Assembly (NCBI GenBank): GCA_024699005.1
Contig: JAILQN010000103.1
Coordinates: 1 to 52,413 of the forward strand
DNA: 52,413 bases
Direction: 5' to 3'
Source: Clostridia bacterium
Lineage (GTDB): Bacteria > Bacillota_A > Clostridia > Oscillospirales > Acutalibacteraceae
The position numbers and the translations under genes are program-made. Positions 1 through 7,555 of the stretch are shown here, one piece after another; position 1 is the first letter of the stretch, and the number at the start of each line of letters is the position of its first letter. The notes beneath the pieces were generated by a model that saw nothing but the letters and a program-made list of their open reading frames with translations, ran no database searches and was not told where the DNA came from.

Positions 1-115
1 CGGCGGCGGCAGCAGCGCTGAAGAACCGACCACCGTCGCTGAGGAGTCCACCACTGTCGCTGAGGAATCCACCACCGCAGCTCCGGAGATTCCGCCGGAA
101 CCCACCACTGTCTGA
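1..115 (+). CDS. C-terminal end of a Thr/Glu-rich protein (partial)
   Basis: The window opens inside a gene. From base 2 one frame reads a low-complexity tail with repeats of the type TTVAEES and ends at TGA (113-115). Only 37 residues are visible. Repeats of this kind are common as linkers or tails of secreted or surface proteins, but nothing visible identifies a domain. The frame is followed 18 bases later by a strong terminator, which supports it being a real gene end. The function cannot be assigned. Confidence 0.6.
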   Translation, partial: GGGSSAEEPTTVAEESTTVAEESTTAAPEIPPEPTTV

Positions 116-133
116 TCAGACCGGAATAAAACG

Positions 134-161
134 ATCGGGGCATTTCGCCCCGATGTTTTTT
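134..161. terminator. Rho-independent terminator, probably bidirectional
   Basis: A perfect 7-bp stem (ATCGGGG / CCCCGAT, 134-153) with a 6-base loop is followed by a T tract on the plus strand (GTTTTTT). On the minus strand the same stem is followed by CGTTTTA. It lies between two convergent genes, the partial plus-strand gene and the minus-strand serpin gene, and can serve both. A second weaker hairpin (ACTCCC at 179-184, GGGAGT at 198-203) lies nearer the serpin stop codon. Confidence 0.85.
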
Positions 162-210
162 ATGTAAAACAAACCGATACTCCCCCGTGTAAAGCGAGGG
201 AGTCAACTGT

Positions 211-1644
211 TTAAAGCTTCTCCACCGCTCCTATAAACAGCGGAACATTGAACTGATTATCCCATATGGCGAAAACAAACGGTCTGTCGAACACAAGCGT
301 TTTCCGATACTCGGGAGGAGCGCTTGTCGGAACGATAACGATATCTGTCACAGCAGCGGCTTTTGTTCCGTTCTCCGTCACAGAGATAAACGTCTTATGA
401 AGCACTTCTCCCACACAGAGACTTCCGTCCGCTTCATCGTATTGTGCCATTCTGTTGAAATCAGCCTTTTCCGGCAAAAAAGCGTCTGTAACCCCCATAG
501 ACGAAAGTTCATCGACAAGTGAGTCCGAAAATGAGAGTTCTAATTTCGGAAAGGTCAGATTGACGTCGGCATATTGCGCACTGTGTATCAAATAATGAAG
601 AGTCTTTGTTTTTCTGATCCACTGTACAAAATCGCAAAGCTTTATATTCGCGTCCGATGGCATCAGACCCACAAAAGAATAACGAGGATCCTTATAATCC
701 TTTATAAAGCCGACTGCGTCTCCGCTCTCGATATATTTTTCTTCACTGCCCCGCATGTAAGATACCATCCGCTTTGAGCCGTCGAAGTTATTGAAGACGC
801 CGTCTTTTACATATTTGCTCTGATAATTCCTCCACCATTCGCAGTCAAACGTCATTGCGTTGATAAGCATCAGCATGGTCTCCGGATTGAACTCGCTTAT
901 TATCTGCGGGATCATATCGTCCGTTTTATCTTTTACCCAGCCGTTGACTCTGCCGACGGTTTCAGAGTCAAAATGCTCCTTAAAAACATCCGCGCCGAAA
1001 ATGTCCGCATTCTCTTTGATAAAGCTTTCTTTGACATTAAGCAGTTCATCATCGCAAAGCCAAACCGAATTTGCGAATGTCAACGTCCCGCTGTCTTTAA
1101 CAGATGACATATATGCCGCAACATCGGTCTTTATCGTCTGATAATCCGCTCCGAGTATTTTTTCAAGCTGAGAAAACGTATTTCCGTCCGCTCCGGCGGA
1201 AAGCATGGCAAGCGAGATATATACCGACATAGGTGAAACCAGCGTGTTTTTCCCCTCTTTGTATACTGCGTCGAATAAGCTTTCCCCGAATCCCGGCACC
1301 GTGAAGTATAACGATCTTGGCGTCGGATAAGGTTGAGGCTGCGAAGATGGTTCGCTCGGTTCTTCGAACAGTTCGGTCTCCTCAAGTTTTGCGGATATGC
1401 GCAGCGCAAGTCTGGCGTCATCGGCGTGTACGTACGTGTCTTTGTTGACGTCTGCCGCAGCAGGATCAAAAGATTCCGCAACCGTAAGTTTAGCGGAGAA
1501 ACGCAGTATCTGTCTGGCGTCGTCCGCATAGACCGCGCCGTCTCCGTCCACGTCGCCCAGAAGCGCCGCCGACGGCATAAGCGCCGCGAACGCGGTCAAA
1601 AAGGCCATGGATAACCCTAATAAAAGAGCTGTAATTCTTTTCAT
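211..1644 (-). CDS. Secreted serpin with N-terminal dockerin module
   Basis: Serpins are suicide inhibitors that trap serine or cysteine proteases. Residues 1 to about 27 are a signal peptide. Residues about 29-87 hold two dockerin repeats (GDVDGDGAVYADDAR and ADVNKDTYVHADDAR), then a Pro/Ser linker, then a full serpin domain to residue 477. The reactive loop has the inhibitory hinge pattern ENGTKAAAVT; counting 17 residues on from the hinge Glu puts the scissile bond at a Thr-Ser pair (about residues 440-441), inferred. The start at 1644 is chosen over an in-frame ATG at 1665 because AAAGGGG (1654-1660) precedes it and it then begins 1 base after the anti-sigma stop. Dockerin-serpins are known from Clostridium cellulosomes, where they are thought to protect the complex. 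Here the gene closes a sigma/anti-sigma operon. No cohesin protein is visible in the window. Confidence 0.93.
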   Translation of the reverse strand: MKRITALLLGLSMAFLTAFAALMPSAALLGDVDGDGAVYADDARQILRFSAKLTVAESFDPAAADVNKDTYVHADDARLALRISAKLEETELFEEPSEPSSQPQPYPTPRSLYFTVPGFGESLFDAVYKEGKNTLVSPMSVYISLAMLSAGADGNTFSQLEKILGADYQTIKTDVAAYMSSVKDSGTLTFANSVWLCDDELLNVKESFIKENADIFGADVFKEHFDSETVGRVNGWVKDKTDDMIPQIISEFNPETMLMLINAMTFDCEWWRNYQSKYVKDGVFNNFDGSKRMVSYMRGSEEKYIESGDAVGFIKDYKDPRYSFVGLMPSDANIKLCDFVQWIRKTKTLHYLIHSAQYADVNLTFPKLELSFSDSLVDELSSMGVTDAFLPEKADFNRMAQYDEADGSLCVGEVLHKTFISVTENGTKAAAVTDIVIVPTSAPPEYRKTLVFDRPFVFAIWDNQFNVPLFIGAVEKL

Positions 1645-1645
1645 T

Positions 1646-2629
1646 TTAATTTTCCCCTTTTTCATTTATCACAAAATCGTTTACTTTCGCCAGAAAACTC
1701 TCCGCGCTGCCGCCGCCGGTAAAAATGACGCGCATTCCGTCGATCCTGAAAGCAGCGTCAGGCATAAAATAGCGCGTATTATCGTCGCCGATCATAGAAA
1801 AGAAATATCCCGTTGTTTCGCCGAAGGTCGTAAGGGGCAGTTTCCGGGCATTAAAAATATCCGCCTGTTCTTCCGAAAGAAGGGTATAACCCAGCTCATA
1901 GTCCGTTTCGATCCAGTCGGCGTTTACAAGATACCTGACACCGGAAATAACCGAACACTTATATTCCGGTAAAGAAACCGGTTCCTCCGCGCCGGTGGGA
2001 CCGTCTGCCCCTTCTTTCGGTTCCTGCGGATCGGAAGTGGTATATACCGGATGCAGACTATCCGTCGTTGTCGTTGTCGTAGTCTTTTCCGTTTCATCAT
2101 GATATCCGGTCACCGGATTATCAGCCGGTGCCAACGTCGGCGCCATTTGCGTTGTCGGATGCATCGTATTATACGGTTCATACGGAATAACTGTCTGCAC
2201 GGAGGGATTTGCAGAAGCGGTTTCCGGCTCATACGGCGCGGCTGCGGGTTCGGACGGACTCGTCGGACTCGCTGTTTTTACCGCAGTTTCATCTCTCCGA
2301 ACGGAAGTCGCTTTTTCGGTACGCGGCACAGCGGCGTCTTTTCGCACGGAAGTGTTTTCCGTAACGGTCAAGTCGGATCGGGATTGTCTGTTGCCGTCCG
2401 CAACGGCGCTCTGTGTTGAGACGAAGGACGGCGCCGTGGTGTCAACAGCGATTTCCCGAGGGTTTGTAACTGCACTCCTGAATACGACCACCGCAAAAAC
2501 AACCGCAGCAACCGCGGCCGCAGCTCCGGGAACCGCGATGATCAGCCTGCGCTTGTTTGCGCTGCGGCGTTTTCTTTCCGCTTCGGCTTTTTCAAGCACA
2601 CTTGCCGTAAACTCATCATAGGTCTTCAC
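1646..2629 (-). CDS. Membrane-anchored anti-sigma factor, Pro/Thr-rich
   Basis: A 327-residue protein with a short charged cytoplasmic N-terminus (about 28 residues), one membrane helix (about 29-50), a long Thr/Pro/Glu-rich linker outside (about 55-215), and a compact C-terminal part of about 105 residues. This is the architecture of anti-sigma factors that hold an ECF sigma factor at the membrane and carry an external sensing part. The start is GTG at 2627-2629, with AAGGAGG 9 bases upstream and inside the sigma gene, so the two overlap by 14 bases and are probably translationally coupled. I do not recognise the external domain. The N-terminal segment has no obvious HxxxCxxC zinc motif. Assignment rests on context and topology rather than on a named family. 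Confidence 0.75.
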   Translation of the reverse strand: MKTYDEFTASVLEKAEAERKRRSANKRRLIIAVPGAAAAVAAVVFAVVVFRSAVTNPREIAVDTTAPSFVSTQSAVADGNRQSRSDLTVTENTSVRKDAAVPRTEKATSVRRDETAVKTASPTSPSEPAAAPYEPETASANPSVQTVIPYEPYNTMHPTTQMAPTLAPADNPVTGYHDETEKTTTTTTTDSLHPVYTTSDPQEPKEGADGPTGAEEPVSLPEYKCSVISGVRYLVNADWIETDYELGYTLLSEEQADIFNARKLPLTTFGETTGYFFSMIGDDNTRYFMPDAAFRIDGMRVIFTGGGSAESFLAKVNDFVINEKGEN

Positions 2630-3170
2630 CGCTTATCCCCTCCTTTTCAAGCTCTTTTTTCAGCGACGCCTTAGCCCTGTATAAAAGCTGTTCGACCTGC
2701 CGCTTCGATTTTTTCAGAATAACGCTGATCTCGCTGTTGGTGAACCGTTCAAAATACGAAAGATAAATAATCTGCCTGTAATCCGGGTTTATCCTGTCAA
2801 GAGCCCTGTGAATGATCGCCTTCCTTTCATTCCTGATATATTCCGTTTCCGCGTCGGTATGATTACCGTATATAAGCGTCTCATCCGCCGTTTCCGTCTT
2901 TAATCGTTTCGCGCGTCTCATACGGTCAAGAGCCAGATTCCGCGCTATCGAATAGAGCCAGGTTTTAAATGAGCTTTCGCCCCTGAATTCAGGTCTTTTT
3001 ATTATCATCTTTACAAATACGTCCTCTGCTATATCTTCAGCGGTATCAAGATTTTTAACATAACCGTTTATATAGAGTATAAGCCCGTCACGGTACGTCT
3101 CGATCAGTTCCGAGATACCGCTGTTATCCCCCGACAGAAATCTGTCGTAGCTTTGCATGGGCTCAGACAT
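2616..3170 (-). CDS. ECF-type RNA polymerase sigma factor
   Basis: A 184-residue sigma-70 family protein with region 2 (DTAEDIAEDVFVKMI and FKTWLYSIARNLALDRMRR) and region 4 helix-turn-helix (YFERFTNSEISVILKKSKR). Region 3 is absent, as in ECF sigma factors. The start at 3170 has AAGGGGAAAG 6 bases upstream (3177-3185); an ATG nine codons further up has no ribosome site. The gene heads an operon with a membrane anti-sigma factor and a dockerin-serpin, so the likely targets are extracellular-enzyme or envelope genes, possibly this operon itself. The promoter region (3171-3260) has a CGTC-TTATAAG stretch about 30 bases upstream, too weak to call. Confidence 0.9.
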   Translation of the reverse strand: MSEPMQSYDRFLSGDNSGISELIETYRDGLILYINGYVKNLDTAEDIAEDVFVKMIIKRPEFRGESSFKTWLYSIARNLALDRMRRAKRLKTETADETLIYGNHTDAETEYIRNERKAIIHRALDRINPDYRQIIYLSYFERFTNSEISVILKKSKRQVEQLLYRAKASLKKELEKEGISGEDL

Positions 3171-3267
3171 AAATACTTTCCCCTGTTTATCTTTCACTTA
3201 TAAGACGAAATTAACGCGAAAAACTCTCATCCGAATTATTGTTTTTCTTCAAAATACCCATTAAATG

Positions 3268-3288
3268 ATCGGGGCTTAGCGCCCCGAT
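3268..3288. terminator. Hairpin between rpiB and the sigma operon
   Basis: A stem of 8 bp (ATCGGGGC / GCCCCGAT) with a 5-base loop lies 22 bases past the rpiB stop. The following T tract is poor on both strands (TCATTTTG on plus, CATTTAATGGG on minus), so this is a moderate terminator candidate for rpiB. The stem sequence closely resembles the terminator at 134-153. Confidence 0.6.
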
Positions 3289-3309
3289 TCATTTTGTCAC
3301 GATATTGTC

Positions 3310-3753
3310 TTAATTGCGGTTCTCGATATCTGTTATCAGATCGACCCTGCGCTGATGTCTGCCGCCCTCGAAGGACGTATCAAGGAAAACGTCCGCAAGC
3401 TCGCAGGCAAGTCCGCCGGCTATTACTCTCGCGCCCATGCAGAGCACGTTGGCGTCGTTATGCAGACGGGTGTATTTCGCGCTGAAGTAATCCGAGCAGC
3501 ATGCCGCCCTGATACCTTTCACCTTATTTGCCGCCATGGAAATGCCGATGCCCGTGCCGCAGCAGAGTATGCCGAGATCCGCCTCGCCCGAGGTGATCTT
3601 AAGGCACGCCTTTTCAGCCTGCAGCGGATAATCCACGGACTTTGTATCGTAAGCGCCGACGTCGGTATACTCGATCCCCCTCTCTTCAAGGTGACGGCGT
3701 ATCTCCTCCTTGAGCGGATAACCTGCGTGATCGCAGCCAAGAACGACTTTCAT
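3310..3753 (-). CDS. rpiB: Ribose-5-phosphate isomerase B
   Basis: RpiB interconverts ribulose 5-phosphate and ribose 5-phosphate in the pentose phosphate pathway, in the cytosol. The 147-residue length fits the family. Visible family motifs are GCDHAGYPLK at the N-terminus, the active-site CCGTGIGISMAANK, and the C-terminal HQRRVDLI with the phosphate-binding His-Arg. The start is set at 3753 because AAGGAGGA lies 6 bases upstream; an in-frame ATG at 3819 would lie inside the promoter. The gene is monocistronic, with its own promoter at 3787-3815. Confidence 0.95.
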   Translation of the reverse strand: MKVVLGCDHAGYPLKEEIRRHLEERGIEYTDVGAYDTKSVDYPLQAEKACLKITSGEADLGILCCGTGIGISMAANKVKGIRAACCSDYFSAKYTRLHNDANVLCMGARVIAGGLACELADVFLDTSFEGGRHQRRVDLITDIENRN

Positions 3754-3786
3754 TGAGTGATCCTCCTTATAAATCTGTTCTGCTAA

Positions 3787-3815
3787 ATAATAACTCATTA
3801 TTGAGTCAAGGTCAA
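3787..3815 (-). promoter_or_regulatory. Promoter of rpiB
   Basis: On the minus strand TTGACC (3810-3815), a 17-base spacer and TATTAT (3787-3792) lie about 34 bases upstream of the rpiB start. This is a good housekeeping sigma match. Confidence 0.75.
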
Positions 3816-3825
3816 GCAATAAATC

Positions 3826-3860
3826 GATATCCCCGCCGGTCCGGACAGGGATATCTTTTT
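3826..3860. terminator. Terminator after the nucleoside transporter operon
   Basis: Stem GATATCCC (3826-3833) with GGGATATC (3848-3855); the loop contains a further CCGG/CCGG pair. It lies 10 bases past the stop of the last permease gene. The best T tract (TTTTTATTATTT) is on the plus strand; on the minus strand the stem is followed by GATTTATTG. It insulates the transporter operon from the rpiB promoter. Confidence 0.65.
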
Positions 3861-3865
3861 ATTAT

Positions 3866-4852
3866 TTACCGCGCTTCCCTGAAGTAGTTGAGTCCGAGGC
3901 TCATAGGCGGCTGAGTCTCTCTCTTGCGGCGCATGCTGGTCGCGATGAGCACGAGCAGCGTGACGACGTAAGGAAGCATCTTGAACAGCTCCTGAGCGCT
4001 CCTGGACAGACCCGGAATAAAGATATATACGACGTACAGTCCGCCGAACAGGATCGAACCGATAATACCAACGTCCGGATTCCAGATCGCGAATATGACC
4101 AGCGCGACGGCGAGCCAGCCGCGGTCTCCGAAACCGCCGTTGGACCATATGCCGCAGGTATAGTCCATGATAAAATACAGTCCGCCGAGACCCGCTATCA
4201 TACCGCCGAGGCACGTCGCGCCGTATTTATACTTCGTGACGTTGATGCCGGCGGCGTCAGCTGTCGCCGGACTCTCGCCGACCGCTCTCAGATTGAGTCC
4301 CAGCCTGGTGCGCTTTAAAACAAAAGCCACGATAACGGCTACGATTATCGCAAGATAAGCAAACGCGCCGTATGAAAAAAAGATCTTGCCGAATGATCCG
4401 AGTTTAGACGCAAAGGGAAATGTAGTCTTGAATATGTCGCTGGTCGCCTTTAAAGAGAGCGCTCCGCCCTCGCCGTACAAAGTCGCCAGCGAACCGCCGA
4501 AGAAGTTGCCCACGCCTATGCCGAAGGTGGTCAGGGCAAGTCCGGCTACGTTCTGATTCGCCCTGAGGGTGATCGTCAGGAATGAATAAATAAGGCTCAT
4601 CATCAGCGAGCCGAAAAGCGAGGCGAGCAGAGGCACAAGTATCGCAATGACCGGATTGAGCACTCCCGCAGTGTTCTTCTCATAGAAAAACGCGCCGATG
4701 ACCCCCGAGACAGCGCCCACATACATGATGCCGGGGATACCAAGGTTCAGGTTTCCGGATTTTTCGGTAAGTATCTCGCCGGTGGAGCCGTAGAGCAGAG
4801 GAATTCCCTGAACGACCGCCCTCTGGATAAAGTTGGCTATTGTCGCGAACAT
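3866..4852 (-). CDS. Nucleoside-type ABC transporter permease (second)
   Basis: A 328-residue polytopic membrane protein of the branched-chain/ribose permease superfamily, in the subgroup (YufQ/NupQ-like) that works with BMP-family lipoproteins. The N-terminus carries TEKSGNLNLGIPGIMYVGA, typical of the subgroup, and the EAA-like loop reads VGESPATADAAGINV. Eight to ten hydrophobic segments are visible. It begins 3 bases after the other permease stops and is the last gene of the operon. Confidence 0.9.
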   Translation of the reverse strand: MFATIANFIQRAVVQGIPLLYGSTGEILTEKSGNLNLGIPGIMYVGAVSGVIGAFFYEKNTAGVLNPVIAILVPLLASLFGSLMMSLIYSFLTITLRANQNVAGLALTTFGIGVGNFFGGSLATLYGEGGALSLKATSDIFKTTFPFASKLGSFGKIFFSYGAFAYLAIIVAVIVAFVLKRTRLGLNLRAVGESPATADAAGINVTKYKYGATCLGGMIAGLGGLYFIMDYTCGIWSNGGFGDRGWLAVALVIFAIWNPDVGIIGSILFGGLYVVYIFIPGLSRSAQELFKMLPYVVTLLVLIATSMRRKRETQPPMSLGLNYFREAR

Positions 4853-4855
4853 CGA

Positions 4856-5956
4856 TCACCCCTCCTTATGACGGAACTTAAGCTGGTAATTCACGAAGAA
4901 CTCGCAGCCTATGATAAAGAACAGTATAATCCCGGTAACGATATCGGCTATAGATTTGTTCAAACGGAAATCCATCGCGATCTGCCCTGCGCCTTTGTCC
5001 AGGAATGCAAGCAGCAGCGAAGAGAATACCATAACCAGCGGGTTGAATTTAGCCAGCCATGACACCATGACCGCCGTAAAACCCTGCCCGCCGACGGAAT
5101 CCGGTGAGAGACTATGATCTGTGCCGGCGACGATGATAAGTCCCGCAATGCCGCAGATTGCTCCGGAGAGCGCCATTGTGCGCAGTATTACTTTTTTGAC
5201 GTTCATACCCACGTAGCGGGCTGTGTTCTCACTTTCGCCGACAACGGAGATCTCGTATCCGTGCTTGGAATACTTAAGGTAGACATACGATGCGACGGTT
5301 AAAACAGCTACTATCAGGATATTGAACAGATATTTCTGCCCACCGATGACCGGAAACCATCCCATCTTGGTTTTCATATTTATGATACCGATATGCGAAC
5401 TTCCCGCAGGGTTTTCCCATACCGTGGACAGGTACGACGCCAGCTGGATGGCTATATAGTTCATCATAAGTGTGAAGAGGGTCTCGTTGGTGTTCCACTG
5501 TGCTTTGAAAAAAGCCGGGATTATAGCCCAGATAACGCCCGCAGCTATGCTCGCCAGCACCATGACTATCATCAGGACCGGAGCCGAAAGAGACTTGCCG
5601 AGCAGTATCATGCAGGCGGCGGTCGCGATACAGCCCGCCATGACCTGACCCTCCGCGCCGATATTCCAGAACCGCATCTTGAACGCCGGGGTCACGGCGA
5701 GGGAAATGCACAGAAGCAAAGCGGTGTTCTGGAATGTGGACCAGCATTTATTGACGGATCCGAACGCCCCTTTGATCATCGACTTATAAACCTGAATGGG
5801 GTTGAGCCCGGTTACTATCATAACGAAAATGCCCGCGATGACAAGCGCCAGCAGGATCGAAACGATCCTTATCGCCCATGCCTTGACGGGGGCGATCGGA
5901 GCGGTCCTGGCGGACACATGGAAAAGCGGTTCGCGCACCTTTTTGGTTTCTGTCAT
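4856..5956 (-). CDS. Nucleoside-type ABC transporter permease (first)
   Basis: A 366-residue membrane protein, the partner of the following permease (YufP/NupP-like). A cytoplasmic N-terminus of about 30 residues is followed by multiple membrane helices, with the family stretch MRFWNIGAEGQVMAG and the cytoplasmic loop VGESENTARYVGMNV. Its ATG overlaps the ATPase gene stop by 4 bases, indicating coupled translation. The two permeases are expected to form the membrane channel of the importer. Confidence 0.9.
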   Translation of the reverse strand: MTETKKVREPLFHVSARTAPIAPVKAWAIRIVSILLALVIAGIFVMIVTGLNPIQVYKSMIKGAFGSVNKCWSTFQNTALLLCISLAVTPAFKMRFWNIGAEGQVMAGCIATAACMILLGKSLSAPVLMIVMVLASIAAGVIWAIIPAFFKAQWNTNETLFTLMMNYIAIQLASYLSTVWENPAGSSHIGIINMKTKMGWFPVIGGQKYLFNILIVAVLTVASYVYLKYSKHGYEISVVGESENTARYVGMNVKKVILRTMALSGAICGIAGLIIVAGTDHSLSPDSVGGQGFTAVMVSWLAKFNPLVMVFSSLLLAFLDKGAGQIAMDFRLNKSIADIVTGIILFFIIGCEFFVNYQLKFRHKEG

Positions 5957-7482
5957 TTCTTTGCCCCCTTGCCCTTGGTCATAAGAAGTCCGATCTCCTC
6001 TTTGCTGACATTGCGCGCGTCCGCCAGTCCGGTCACATGACCGCCGGAGAGCACAAGTATCCGGTCGCAGAGCTCTATAAGAACGTCCAGATCCTCTCCG
6101 ACAAATATCACGGCGACGCCGTTTTTCTTCTGTTCGTTGAGCAGATTATAGATAAGATAAGAGGAGTTTATATCGAGACCCCTGACGGGGTACGCAGCCA
6201 TAAGCACCGTAGGGCCTTCCGATATCTCCCTGCCCACGAGCACTTTCTGGACGTTGCCGCCGGAAAGCTGCCTTACCGGAGTGGATATGCCCGGTGTCTG
6301 GACTTCCAGGGCTTCCACGACCTGTTTAGCCAGCTTCCGGGGCTCCTTCTTTTCAAGCATAGCAGTCTTACCCTTGCGGTAAGAGCGCAGCAGCATATTG
6401 TCCGTTATATCCATGGCGCCGACGAGCCCCATACCGAGCCTGTCCTCCGGCACGAAGGACAGCCTGACTCCCAGATCCCTGATCTGCCGCGGAGTCTTGC
6501 CCCTCAGATCCTCCTGTTTGCCTGTCTTTGGGTCGTTGTAAAGGATGTCGCCGCCTGCCAGGCTCTGAAGCCCGGCAATACCCTCAAGTAGCTCCTTCTG
6601 ACCGCTGCCTGCGATACCGGCGATACCCAGTATCTCGCCGCCGCGTGCGGTAAAGGAGATATCGTCAAGCACCTGCACGCCTTCAGAGGTGTAACAATCC
6701 AGCCCTCTGACTATAAGCCTGTCTACGGCATCCTTCGGTTCGCTGCGCTCTATATCGAGGCTGATCTTCTTGCCGACCATCATTTCCGTAAGCTGGTTCT
6801 CATCTGTATCGGCGGTATTGACGGTATTGATATACTCGCCTTTGCGAAGTATGGTCACGCGATCGGAGATAGCCATGACCTCGTGCAGTTTATGGGTGAT
6901 TATTATGACGGCCTTGCCGTCCTCCTTCATCCTTCTGATTACCGCAAAGAGCTTTTCCGTCTCCTGAGGAGTCAGCACGGCGGTAGGCTCGTCCAGAATG
7001 AGTATATCCGCACCCCGGTAAAGCACCTTGATTATCTCGACAGTCTGTTTTTCAGAAACCGACATCTGATAGATCTTCTTGTCGGGGTCGATCTCGAAGC
7101 CGTATTTCTCGCTTATCTCGCGTACTCTGACGGCAGCTTTCTTAATATTATATTTACCCTTTTCCTCAAGCCCCAGTATGATATTCTCCGTAGCGGAAAA
7201 CACGTCCACGAGCTTGAAGTGCTGGTGGATCATTCCGATTCCGTAATCGAAGGCGTCCCTTGGCGAACGGATAACGACCTCGGTGCCTTCGATGTATATA
7301 TGCCCTTCGTCCGGGAAATATATACCCGAGATCATATTCATAAGGGTGGTCTTGCCGCTGCCGTTCTCGCCTAAAATCGACAGTATCTCGCCCTTATATA
7401 CGGTAAGATCGATATTGTTGTTTGCAAGGATGCTTCCGAAGCGCTTGGATACACCCTTCAGTTCAAGTGCCGCATGTTTCAA
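5953..7482 (-). CDS. Nucleoside-type ABC transporter, double ATPase
   Basis: A 509-residue protein with two fused ABC ATPase domains, as in sugar and nucleoside importers of the RbsA/NupO type. The first domain has Walker A GENGSGKTT (about residue 39) and Walker B ILILDEPTAVLT. The second has a degenerate P-loop (GIAGSGQKELLEG), signature LSGGNVQKVLVGREI and a Walker B ending in AAYPVRGLD, where the catalytic Glu is lost, as is usual for the second half of this family. The start is TTG (7480-7482), supported by GAGGAG 7 bases upstream; no ATG lies nearby in frame. Substrate is inferred from context (see the xpt and lipoprotein entries). Confidence 0.92.
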   Translation of the reverse strand: MKHAALELKGVSKRFGSILANNNIDLTVYKGEILSILGENGSGKTTLMNMISGIYFPDEGHIYIEGTEVVIRSPRDAFDYGIGMIHQHFKLVDVFSATENIILGLEEKGKYNIKKAAVRVREISEKYGFEIDPDKKIYQMSVSEKQTVEIIKVLYRGADILILDEPTAVLTPQETEKLFAVIRRMKEDGKAVIIITHKLHEVMAISDRVTILRKGEYINTVNTADTDENQLTEMMVGKKISLDIERSEPKDAVDRLIVRGLDCYTSEGVQVLDDISFTARGGEILGIAGIAGSGQKELLEGIAGLQSLAGGDILYNDPKTGKQEDLRGKTPRQIRDLGVRLSFVPEDRLGMGLVGAMDITDNMLLRSYRKGKTAMLEKKEPRKLAKQVVEALEVQTPGISTPVRQLSGGNVQKVLVGREISEGPTVLMAAYPVRGLDINSSYLIYNLLNEQKKNGVAVIFVGEDLDVLIELCDRILVLSGGHVTGLADARNVSKEEIGLLMTKGKGAKK

Positions 7483-7505
7483 TGCTATACTCCTCTTAAA
7501 GGATA

Positions 7506-7539
7506 TCAGGCAGAGGAAGTGTTATCCCCCTCTGCCTGA
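7506..7539. promoter_or_regulatory. Stem-loop between lipoprotein and ATPase genes
   Basis: A perfect 11-bp inverted repeat (TCAGGCAGAGG at 7506-7516, its complement at 7529-7539) lies between the binding-protein and ATPase genes. In the direction of transcription (minus) there is no T tract after it, so it is more likely a 3'-end stabiliser or partial attenuator that lets the binding protein be made in excess. On the plus strand it is followed by TATTTTTTT, but no plus-strand gene ends here. Confidence 0.6.
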
Positions 7540-7555
7540 AGTATTTTTTTCGGAA

